From the NCBI GenBank assembly GCA_913009675.1, contig CAJVXD010000085.1:1-6042 (forward strand): DNA of 6,042 nucleotides, read 5' to 3'. Of the stretch, positions 1-5,332 are shown piece by piece; position 1 is the stretch's first letter; each line of letters begins with the position of its first letter. The DNA is from an uncultured bacterium (GTDB lineage: Bacteria; Omnitrophota; Gorgyraeia; Gorgyraeales; Gorgyraeaceae). A program made the position numbers and the translations under genes. Under the pieces are notes generated by a model, which was not told where the DNA came from, did not search any database, and was given only the letters and a program-made list of their open reading frames with translations.

Positions 1-24
1 AAAATGCATTCAATACGATCCTAA

Positions 25-720
25 TCAAAAATCGCGACTGATACCAATGGCAAGCTCTTCTCCGTCCAGAAAGGTCCCCTCCAGATTCATCCTTGTCTTT
101 TTATCCAACCAATAATCGAACCCGATTATAATACCATAACGCCTCTCGGAATGGATGCGTTTTCTGTCCTGTTCGTTCTCCCATTTTATAAAATCGAGGG
201 ACCCATACCTGGCGCCTAAATAAGGGACAAGATTACCGATATCCTTAGACACAATCAGAGAACCCTGCCATTCGTCTATTATAGTCTCGTGCTTTATCCC
301 CTCCTGATCCCTGGCATCCGGATGCACGCTTATATGTTGAAAACCTGCTACACTCCTTATCCCCAACCTTTTGTTCCCGAACCCCCTTATCCTGAAACCA
401 TACCCCCCTGCAAAATTCGTGCTATAGTCCAGTTCGTCCGCTGAGGTCCTTTTCCATTCAACTCGCCCGACACCTATCCTTCCATCAAAACAAAGCCATG
501 AAAAGACGCCATAAGAACCTGTCAAAAAATACCTGTTTCCGTCTGCGCCTCCCTGATTATTATCCAGATTCCTGTCCATAATAAAATTGCCCTGTACCCC
601 CCATGTCCAATGATGACCTTCAGGCATATGTGTCCCGTAAGCCGGAGCAGCATAGCTAATTTGACAAATTGAAAGAATCAAAACTGATATAGCAAGAAAA
701 AATATATACCTTTTAACCAC
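25..720 (-). CDS. Secreted outer-membrane beta-barrel protein (function unknown)
   Basis: Predicted 231-residue exported protein. A Lys/Arg start and a hydrophobic stretch (residues about 5-20) end in SYA-AP, a good signal peptidase I site near residue 24. The mature part is rich in Gly, Tyr, Trp and Phe, with alternating hydrophobic and polar residues and short turns (for example GSYGVFSWLCFDGRIGVG). The chain ends in GISRDF; a C-terminal Phe after an amphipathic strand is the usual BAM-recognised signal of outer-membrane barrels. The length suits a small 8-10-strand barrel such as the OmpA-TM/OmpW-like group, but I recognise no specific family. The start is GTG (718-720): it lies next to GGAGGAGG, and no ATG precedes the signal peptide. 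It is the last gene of the minus-strand cluster, 56 nt after the carboxypeptidase stop. The barrel assignment is inferred from sequence pattern only. Confidence 0.75.
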   Translation of the reverse strand: MVKRYIFFLAISVLILSICQISYAAPAYGTHMPEGHHWTWGVQGNFIMDRNLDNNQGGADGNRYFLTGSYGVFSWLCFDGRIGVGRVEWKRTSADELDYSTNFAGGYGFRIRGFGNKRLGIRSVAGFQHISVHPDARDQEGIKHETIIDEWQGSLIVSKDIGNLVPYLGARYGSLDFIKWENEQDRKRIHSERRYGIIIGFDYWLDKKTRMNLEGTFLDGEELAIGISRDF

Positions 721-721
721 G

Positions 722-729
722 CCTCCTCC
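722..729 (-). promoter_or_regulatory. Strong Shine-Dalgarno deciding a GTG start
   Basis: Read on the minus strand this is GGAGGAGG, ending 1 nt before the GTG start of the barrel gene; its upstream GGAGG half is spaced 4 nt. It supports GTG at 718-720 as the true start, and it abuts the hairpin at 731-778. Confidence 0.6.
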
Positions 730-730
730 A

Positions 731-778
731 AAATAACTTGCACACCTTCATGACACACACAAAGGTCTGAAGTTATTT
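731..778 (-). repeat. Intercistronic hairpin, possible terminator or attenuator
   Basis: The outer arms AAATAACTT (731-739) and AAGTTATTT (770-778) are perfect 9-nt inverted repeats. Inside them, CA/TG and ACCTT/AAGGT (744-748 with 762-766) also pair, giving about 16 pairs with one bulge, one mismatch and a 13-nt loop. On the minus strand the stem runs from the carboxypeptidase stop codon to just before the Shine-Dalgarno of the barrel gene, ending in TTATTTT. It may act as a weak terminator, a processing site or an mRNA-stability element. The A/T-rich outer stem and lack of a long clean U-tract make a strong terminator doubtful. Confidence 0.45.
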
Positions 779-1562
779 AACTACTCTCAGCCAGTAACTC
801 CAGGTCTTTCCATAAGTTTCTGCTCCCCAATATCACCACAATCACCTTCTTCCACCTATTATATTGAATATATCCGGCAAAGCAATGCCCTGCTTTTTTT
901 GTATAGCCTGTCTTGCCTAAGATCAAATACGGGGTTTCTTTCCATAGGCTTCTATTGTGATTCTTTAGTTCTATCTTCCTGCCATTATTGAGCTCTTTTA
1001 TCTCTGAACGCTTCATTCTCAGGATCCCGGTAAAGTTTTTATTCTTCATCGCCTCCCGCACAATAAGGGCCAGATCGTATGCAGTTGAATACTGGCCTTC
1101 TGCCGGAAGCCCGCTGGAATTTCTAAAATTTGTATCCCTTGCCCCTACTATCCCAGCCTCTCTGTTCATCATCCTGACAAATCTCTCTTCTGAACCTGCA
1201 ACGCCTTCAGCAAGCGCAACGCTGGCGTCATTACCGGAATTCAATAGAAGCGCCTTTAACAAATCCTCCGTAAGATAAACCTCCCCCTTCTTAAGATATA
1301 CCTTCGAGGGCTGCATAGAACTGGCAAATCTACTGACTACAATCTTCTTCTTAAGATTAGAATTTTTTAAAACAACGAGCGCCGTCATGATCTTCGCGGT
1401 ACTGGCAGGGGGAAATCTCTGGTGCGCATTTTTAGAATAGGTGGCCTTTTTTATCCATGGATTCATCAAGACCGCAGATTCTGCACTTAGGGAAATTTGT
1501 TCTTTGCCAAAAACAGGGACTGTCAAAAATAAAATTGCTATTAAAAGAAGGTATTTGATCAT
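777..1562 (-). CDS. dacA: D-alanyl-D-alanine carboxypeptidase (peptidase S11, PBP5/6-like, short form)
   Basis: Serine D,D-carboxypeptidase that removes the terminal D-Ala from peptidoglycan pentapeptides in the periplasm. All three penicillin-binding motifs are visible in the 261 residues: SxxK as STAK (Ser54 nucleophile, Lys57), SxN as SGN (109-111) and KTG (217-219, in LGKTGYT). The N-terminus is a clear signal peptide (MIKYLLLIAILFLTVPVFG, cleavage near 19). The protein stops just after the catalytic domain. It lacks the C-terminal beta-rich PBP5_C domain and the amphipathic anchor of typical ~380-400-residue DacA/DacC, so it is probably soluble in the periplasm or held only by partners. 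The ATG is 3 nt after the upstream stop with no good Shine-Dalgarno, suggesting translational coupling. The family call is firm; dacA versus another S11 paralogue is not resolved. Confidence 0.92.
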   Translation of the reverse strand: MIKYLLLIAILFLTVPVFGKEQISLSAESAVLMNPWIKKATYSKNAHQRFPPASTAKIMTALVVLKNSNLKKKIVVSRFASSMQPSKVYLKKGEVYLTEDLLKALLLNSGNDASVALAEGVAGSEERFVRMMNREAGIVGARDTNFRNSSGLPAEGQYSTAYDLALIVREAMKNKNFTGILRMKRSEIKELNNGRKIELKNHNRSLWKETPYLILGKTGYTKKAGHCFAGYIQYNRWKKVIVVILGSRNLWKDLELLAESS

Positions 1563-1565
1563 CTT

Positions 1566-1838
1566 TTAATCAGGATGCATTTCTCTGACTTCTCTGGAGA
1601 CATCTTCCAGAACCCTCTTTGAACGTCGCAATTCGACAGCAAGCCTGTTAGTTATAATAAGGTGTCTATAGGAAAGGAGTGCAAAGGCCATATATGAAAG
1701 TGCCAGAAAAAACAAAAAGACATCCACCTCTGTCTTTAACGAAAAATAGACCAAAAAGAAAATACCCATTGTGATAAGATACATGTTAATCCTGGAGACC
1801 ACCTCTATAAACATCTCTTCATGCGTTATCTCTTTCAT
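1566..1838 (-). CDS. Small two-helix inner-membrane protein, unknown function
   Basis: A 90-residue protein starting MKEITHEEM. Two hydrophobic segments (about residues 19-34 and 38-55) form a helical hairpin with a very short turn. A charged, probably helical tail follows (about 65-88, with ELRRSKRVLEDV), which could be a short coiled coil or an amphipathic cytoplasmic helix. I recognise no family. The frame stays open upstream to an ATG at 1889, but the start at 1838 is chosen because GGGAGG lies 6 nt before it. The gene overlaps the 3' end of the NAD synthetase gene by 20 nt and is followed after 3 nt by the carboxypeptidase gene, so all three are presumably co-translated from one mRNA. 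Its conserved-looking position suggests a real gene, possibly related to envelope or cell-wall function; that is inference. Confidence 0.7.
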   Translation of the reverse strand: MKEITHEEMFIEVVSRINMYLITMGIFFLVYFSLKTEVDVFLFFLALSYMAFALLSYRHLIITNRLAVELRRSKRVLEDVSREVREMHPD

Positions 1839-3537
1839 GTCTTGCCTCCCCGAACCTATTGGTAATTGGCATCCGTCTATCCTTGCCAAAGGCCATAGGT
1901 GTAATCTTTATACCGGGAGGGCCCTGTCGTCTTTTATATTCATTGGCATCTATCATCCTCAATACCTTTCTGACAATAGCCTCGTCTCCGGTCATTTTTA
2001 TAATATCAGTGAGACTCTTTTTCTTTTCAATATACAAATCCACTATCCTGTCAAGCAATCCATAACCAGGTAATGTGTCCTGATCCTTTTGCCCGGGACT
2101 CAATTCTGCAGACGGCGGCCTTCTAATAATACTTGCCGGCACAATCTCTCTTTTTTCCTTATTATTAACATAGTCAACTAACTCATAAACAAGCCCCTTT
2201 GGCACATCTTTAATAACTGCAAAACCACCTGCCATATCACCATAGAGGGTGCAATATCCCACGCTCGTCTCGCTTTTATTCCCTGTATTAAGGACAAGGT
2301 ACCCGAACTTATTAGAAAAGGCCATCAGGATATTACCCCTTATCCTCGCCTGAATATTCTCTTCTGTTATATCACGGCTCATCCCAAGAAAATGAGTCTT
2401 CAGTGTATCAAGATAGGCATTGAATATATCATCTATGGGAACCTTTATGAATCTCATGCCAAGATTTTTTGAAATCTTCTCCGCATCGTCCTGTGTGCCT
2501 TTTGAGGAATACCTCGAAGGCATAGACAGGGCCAGTACATTTGTCTTGCCTAGCGCATCCACGGCTATAGAGGCTACAAGGGCCGAGTCTATGCCGCCTG
2601 AAAGCCCAAATGCAACCTTCTCAAAATTATTTTTTTTCACATAATCGTGTACACCCAGGACAAGGGCAGAATATACCTCTTCAACCTTACTCATATCCTT
2701 AACAAACTCTGAGCTGCGTAAGGATTTTTTCTTCCATTTAGATCCATAATCTATATCTATAACTTTTACATTTCTCTTGGGTTTGCTCTTTTTCCTGGGG
2801 TTTAGCGGTAGTTCGGCTATCATCAAATCTTCCTTAAATGCCTCTGCCTTTGCAATAAATCTCCCACTTTTAACAAATACCGCACTTCTACCGTCAAAGA
2901 TCAATTCATCCTGTCCGCCTATAAGATTGCAGTAAACAATAGCTATACCATTTTTCTTTGCCTTTTCGCTTAACAACTTACGCCTCTCGTCTATCTTCCC
3001 CATGCAATACGGAGAAGCGGAGATATTAATAAGAAACTGCACCTGAGATAAGACCTGCTTTTCTCTATCACTTTCTGAAACCCATATATCTTCGCATATA
3101 TTTACAACAAAAGAAAAATCTCTGGTTTTAAGTACAGCCCTCTGTAACTCCCCTGGCCTAAAATACCTCTTTTCGTCAAAAACACCATAATTCGGCAGGT
3201 GTATCTTGTTGTAGACATAGTTGACCTTTTTATTTGCCAGGATCCCTGCGCTATTATAAATACCTTTCTCACTCCTGCTTATAAAACCTACCACCGCTAC
3301 TATATCTTTTACGGATCTTGCGATTTTATTTAGATAACCGATATTCTCTTTTACAAAATGGGGCTTTAAAACTAAGTCTTCTGGGGGATAACCCGTTACG
3401 GCCAGCTCTGGAAAAACGACGATATCGGCATCTTTGGCCTTGGCCTTTTCTATACAGAATATTATCTTTTCCGAATTTTCTTTCAGATCCCCTACTATTG
3501 TATTTATCTGCATAAGTGCAACTCTGACACTATTCAT
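1819..3537 (-). CDS. nadE: Glutamine-dependent NAD(+) synthetase
   Basis: Last step of NAD biosynthesis: converts nicotinate adenine dinucleotide to NAD+ using ATP, with ammonia from glutamine hydrolysed in the N-terminal domain. From the start at 3537 the protein has 572 residues. The N-terminal nitrilase-type amidase (about 1-245) shows the Glu-Lys-Cys triad: Glu44 in FPELAVTGYPPEDL, Lys111 in YNKIHLPNYGVFDE, Cys148 in VNICEDIW. The C-terminal synthetase (about 285-565) has the ATP pyrophosphatase P-loop SGGIDS (313-318), NTGNKSE and GDMAGGFAVIKDVPK, and ends with the family signature GPPGIKIT...PITNRF. Length fits the ~540-575-residue bacterial form rather than the longer mycobacterial one. 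An ATG 12 nt upstream (3549) is in frame, but 3537 is preferred for its GGTGAG at 4-nt spacing. It is the first gene of the minus-strand cluster. Both active sites look intact. Confidence 0.96.
   Translation of the reverse strand: MNSVRVALMQINTIVGDLKENSEKIIFCIEKAKAKDADIVVFPELAVTGYPPEDLVLKPHFVKENIGYLNKIARSVKDIVAVVGFISRSEKGIYNSAGILANKKVNYVYNKIHLPNYGVFDEKRYFRPGELQRAVLKTRDFSFVVNICEDIWVSESDREKQVLSQVQFLINISASPYCMGKIDERRKLLSEKAKKNGIAIVYCNLIGGQDELIFDGRSAVFVKSGRFIAKAEAFKEDLMIAELPLNPRKKSKPKRNVKVIDIDYGSKWKKKSLRSSEFVKDMSKVEEVYSALVLGVHDYVKKNNFEKVAFGLSGGIDSALVASIAVDALGKTNVLALSMPSRYSSKGTQDDAEKISKNLGMRFIKVPIDDIFNAYLDTLKTHFLGMSRDITEENIQARIRGNILMAFSNKFGYLVLNTGNKSETSVGYCTLYGDMAGGFAVIKDVPKGLVYELVDYVNNKEKREIVPASIIRRPPSAELSPGQKDQDTLPGYGLLDRIVDLYIEKKKSLTDIIKMTGDEAIVRKVLRMIDANEYKRRQGPPGIKITPMAFGKDRRMPITNRFGEARHERDNA
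1845..1850 (-). promoter_or_regulatory. Shine-Dalgarno inside nadE fixing the start of the 90-residue gene
   Basis: GGGAGG on the minus strand with a 6-nt spacer to the ATG at 1836-1838. It lies inside the nadE coding region and is the reason for preferring the shorter start. Confidence 0.65.
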
Positions 3538-3548
3538 GTCTCTCACCA

Positions 3549-3577
3549 TTGAAAAAGAAGGTTATTTCATATATAAT
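3549..3577 (+). promoter_or_regulatory. Strong candidate sigma70-type promoter for the repeat-protein gene
   Basis: TTGAAA (3549-3554), exactly 17 nt, then a perfect TATAAT (3572-3577). Predicted transcription start is near 3584, leaving a ~40-nt leader before the ATG at 3624. It overlaps the 5' end of the longer nadE reading frame and faces the candidate nadE promoter. Confidence 0.6.
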
Positions 3578-3590
3578 ATATATAGAATAG

Positions 3591-3619
3591 ATTTTATCAT
3601 AATTTTCGAGAATAGGCAA
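3591..3619 (-). promoter_or_regulatory. Candidate sigma70-type promoter for the nadE cluster
   Basis: On the minus strand: TTGCCT (3614-3619), 17-nt spacer, TAAAAT (3591-3596). Predicted transcription start is near 3584, giving a leader of about 47 nt to nadE. The -35 matches 4 of 6 and the -10 matches 5 of 6. The AT-rich region holds other possible -10 boxes. Confidence 0.45.
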
Positions 3620-3623
3620 ATAT

Positions 3624-4103
3624 ATGCATAAATCATTCTTCTATTTAATTATATTATCATTGCTTGTCGCCTCCCCGGCTATGGCTATGAAAGTTACAAA
3701 AGAAGATAAAAATTCGGACGGGAAGACAGACCTGTGGATATACTATGATAATAAAAGGCCTGTAAGGATAGAAAGCGATAGGAACTATGACGGAAAGATC
3801 GATATGTGGATATCTTATGGAAAAGGCGGTAAAAAAACCATGAAGATTGATCTAAATTTTGACGGGACGCCGGATATGTATTCAGAGTACCTATATGGCC
3901 AGCGCACAAAATTTGAAATAGACACGAATTATGACGGCAAGATAGACCAGAGGAGCGAATATCGGGATGGCAAAATAATAAAACTTGAAAGGGATACGGA
4001 TTCCGATGGAAGGCTTGAAACAATATTCGACATAAGCAATCGCCGATCTAATGTAATAAAAAATGTAGAGGTCAATAAAGGGGTCTTGCCTCAGAACAAA
4101 TAA
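3624..4103 (+). CDS. Secreted protein of five 24-residue EF-hand-like repeats
   Basis: 159 residues. Residues 1-21 are a signal peptide (hydrophobic core YLIILSLLVA, cleavage after SPAMA), so the product is exported. The rest is almost wholly five tandem repeats with loops starting at Asp28, 52, 76, 100 and 124, an exact 24-residue spacing. The loops are DKNSDGKTD, DRNYDGKID, DLNFDGTPD, DTNYDGKID and DTDSDGRLE. They fit the DxDxDGxxD calcium-binding pattern of EF-hand, dockerin and thrombospondin type 3 repeats. Each is followed by a Tyr/Trp-rich, strand-like half such as LWIYYDNKRPVRIE. I infer calcium-stabilised folding in the periplasm or at the surface. No enzyme motif or lipobox Cys is seen. 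The Shine-Dalgarno is weak (AGG, 7-nt spacer). The gene diverges from nadE and appears monocistronic. Similar DGKxD...Y repeats are familiar from hypothetical bacterial proteins, but I know no assigned function. Confidence 0.85.
   Translation: MHKSFFYLIILSLLVASPAMAMKVTKEDKNSDGKTDLWIYYDNKRPVRIESDRNYDGKIDMWISYGKGGKKTMKIDLNFDGTPDMYSEYLYGQRTKFEIDTNYDGKIDQRSEYRDGKIIKLERDTDSDGRLETIFDISNRRSNVIKNVEVNKGVLPQNK
3705..4064 (+). repeat. Five tandem 72-bp coding repeats (24 residues each)
   Basis: The Asp that opens each loop is encoded at 3705, 3777, 3849, 3921 and 3993, giving a strict 72-bp period without indels. Protein identity is concentrated in the DxNxDGxxD loop and a following Tyr. The DNA copies have diverged considerably, pointing to old duplications under protein-level selection. 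Loops 1-4 end in Asp; loop 5 ends in Glu and has lost the aromatic after it, as expected of a degenerate last unit. Confidence 0.85.
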
Positions 4104-4365
4104 TAATAAACCCCCTCTTGCCAAAATAGAAAAGCTTATCCAGGTAGATTTCCAGTTCCTCATAGACCTGGCTCTTACTGTTAATCCAAGCATGGGGACA
4201 GGGTGTTGAAGGCTTCTTTATTTTGCGAAACATACGATCAACGAACAGCGAAAAAGATTGCCTGTCAAAATAAAACAGAGTGAGGCCCAGCCCTACAAAT
4301 AACACATCTTTTGGCCGAACGTCCTTCAATACCCTGTGCCCCTGCTTGGAGGGGGCTGTTTTCAT
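4072..4365 (-). CDS. Doubtful 97-residue ORF in the gap before era
   Basis: The only sizeable reading frame in the 344-nt gap. It could encode MKTAPSKQ..., with one hydrophobic segment (DVLFVGLGLTLFYFD, residues about 20-34) and a basic stretch. The N-terminal half faintly resembles the region before the first helix of some PAP2-family phosphatases, but none of the PAP2 catalytic motifs are present, so at best it is a fragment. Against a real gene: both arms of a long inverted repeat (4185-4212, 4323-4350) lie inside it, its 3' end overlaps the repeat-protein gene by 32 nt tail to tail, and the only Shine-Dalgarno-like sequence (AAAGGCGGAG) touches the ATG. An in-frame stop at 4399-4401 limits it upstream. 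I think it more likely fortuitous than coding. Confidence 0.22.
   Translation of the reverse strand: MKTAPSKQGHRVLKDVRPKDVLFVGLGLTLFYFDRQSFSLFVDRMFRKIKKPSTPCPHAWINSKSQVYEELEIYLDKLFYFGKRGFIIICSEARPLY
4185..4350. repeat. Long imperfect inverted repeat (MITE-like element or structured RNA)
   Basis: The left arm 4185-4212 (TCCAAGCATGGGG then ACAGGGTGTTGAAGG) is the reverse complement of the right arm 4323-4350 (CCTTCAATACCCTGT, then GCCCCTGCTTGGA). The match is 27 pairs with one extra T at 4193, one extra G at 4338 and one G-T pair (4205 with 4330). The arms enclose 110 nt. As DNA this resembles the terminal inverted repeats of a short non-autonomous transposon. As RNA from the plus strand it would form a very stable stem, where the G-T pair is a permitted wobble. 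There is no U-tract beyond either arm, so it is not a simple terminator. CTGTT occurs just outside each arm (4178-4182, 4356-4360) but at unequal distances, so target duplication is weak. No second copy is in this window. Confidence 0.65.
4217..4274. repeat. Inner 9-bp inverted repeat within the element
   Basis: TTTATTTTG (4217-4225) and CAAAATAAA (4266-4274) are perfect reverse complements, 40 nt apart. They begin 4 nt inside the left arm of the larger inverted repeat, so the element could fold as a stem with a side hairpin. A/T-rich arms of 9 nt can arise by chance; it is notable mainly for its place. Confidence 0.35.
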
Positions 4366-4406
4366 CTCCGCCTTTACAGGTGAGGAGTTTCCGAGAGATT
4401 AAAATA

Positions 4407-4441
4407 TTGTAATAGTATGCAGGGCCACATTATAGTACAAT
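4407..4441 (+). promoter_or_regulatory. Candidate era promoter giving a leaderless or near-leaderless mRNA
   Basis: TACAAT (4436-4441) lies 6 nt before the era ATG, which would place transcription start at or next to the ATG. The overlapping alternative is TTGTAA (4407-4412), 18 nt, TATAGT (4431-4436), giving a leader of about 5 nt. No Shine-Dalgarno precedes the ATG, which fits a leaderless message. Confidence 0.4.
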
Positions 4442-4447
4442 ACTACT

Positions 4448-5332
4448 ATGTTTAAAGCCGGAAAGGTTACTATAATCGGCAGGCCCAATGTAGGAAAATC
4501 CACACTCCTGAATGTCCTGGTGCAGAAAAAGGTCTGCATCGTATCAGAAAAACCAGAAACTACCCGTGATAACATAAAGGGTATAATATCCGGCGAGGAC
4601 TTCCAGATAGTATTTATAGATACGCCCGGCATGCATAAGCCCAGGACCCTTCTTGGAAAATCAATGGTACGCAGGGCTACATCTACCCTGCTGGAAGTGG
4701 ATTTAACAGTTCTATTAATAGACGCCCATGCCGGCATAACTCAAGAAGATAAAAGAATCTTTCATGAATTGCCTCAGAACAAAACAAATTTCCTGGTCAT
4801 CAATAAGGTCGACAGGGTGGATAAACGCTTAATACTTCCTATAATAGCAGAGGCCCAAAAATATCCCTTTAAAGAAATTATCCCGATATCCGCAACAAAA
4901 AAAGACGGCACTGAGATCCTTTTTCAAAAGATACTGGAATATCTCCCTGAAGGCACCTTCTTTTTTGCCGGGGATCAGTTAAGCGATAAAAACGAAAGGT
5001 TTTTTGTGCAGGAGATCATAAGAGAAAAAGTCCTGCAATTGACCCGCCAGGAGATACCTCATTCCATAGCGGTGCATATTGAAGAAATGAAAGAAAAAAA
5101 AGGGAGGTCAAGCAATAATATCCTTTATATAAGGAGCGAGCTATATGTGGAAAGAAAAAGTCAGAGGGCCATAGTGATAGGCAAAAATGCCCGGATGTTA
5201 AAAAAGATAGGGGAATATTCCAGAAAAGAGATAGAAAATTTCCTGCATAAGAAGGTCTTCTTAGACCTATGGGTAAAGGTCTACGAAAACTGGCGCAAGG
5301 ATTCACGCGCCCTGAAGCAGTTCGGATATTAG
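4448..5332 (+). CDS. era: GTPase Era, 16S rRNA-binding ribosome assembly factor
   Basis: Essential GTPase that binds the 3' end of 16S rRNA and helps 30S subunit maturation, acting in the cytoplasm near the membrane. The 294-residue length is typical. GTPase motifs: G1 GRPNVGKST (11-19), G2 TTRDN (38-42), G3 DTPG (58-61), G4 NKVD (119-122) and G5 SAT (148-150). The C-terminal KH domain (about 205-285) has the RNA-binding loop GKNARMLKKIG (245-255), followed by the family-typical end VKVYENWRKDSRALKQFGY. The ATG at 4448 is the only possible start: an in-frame TAG lies at 4433-4435 and no ATG, GTG or TTG codon comes before the P-loop. No Shine-Dalgarno precedes it. Its usual partners (ybeY, rnc, recO) are absent here. 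The 3' end overlaps the convergent ABC ATPase gene by 4 nt. Confidence 0.97.
   Translation: MFKAGKVTIIGRPNVGKSTLLNVLVQKKVCIVSEKPETTRDNIKGIISGEDFQIVFIDTPGMHKPRTLLGKSMVRRATSTLLEVDLTVLLIDAHAGITQEDKRIFHELPQNKTNFLVINKVDRVDKRLILPIIAEAQKYPFKEIIPISATKKDGTEILFQKILEYLPEGTFFFAGDQLSDKNERFFVQEIIREKVLQLTRQEIPHSIAVHIEEMKEKKGRSSNNILYIRSELYVERKSQRAIVIGKNARMLKKIGEYSRKEIENFLHKKVFLDLWVKVYENWRKDSRALKQFGY

Noticed and set aside
988..1278. Plus-strand ORF within the carboxypeptidase gene
   Set aside because: Antisense to the SGN-containing region of a clear S11 enzyme; no Shine-Dalgarno or recognisable domain.
1771..2073. Plus-strand ORFs across the nadE 3' end
   Set aside because: They lie opposite the conserved NadE C-terminal signature and have no supporting features.
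3705..4064. Tandem 72-bp periodicity as a CRISPR-like or satellite array
   Set aside because: The units are diverged at DNA level, in frame, and explained by protein repeats.
4140..4171. CCAGGT/ACCTGG 6-bp inverted repeat as terminator of the repeat-protein gene
   Set aside because: A 20-nt loop, a 6-bp stem and no following T-run; too weak to call.
3891..4193. Minus-strand 100-residue ORF opposite the repeat protein
   Set aside because: It is mostly antisense to the 72-bp repeats, which keep a strict protein pattern in the plus frame; long antisense frames are expected there.
4366..4387. CTCC-CCT / AGG-GGAG small hairpin upstream of era
   Set aside because: Broken short stem without a T-tract; likely chance.
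4399..4737. Minus-strand ORF opposite the start of era
   Set aside because: It overlaps the conserved Era G1-G3 motifs; a shadow with no signal of its own.
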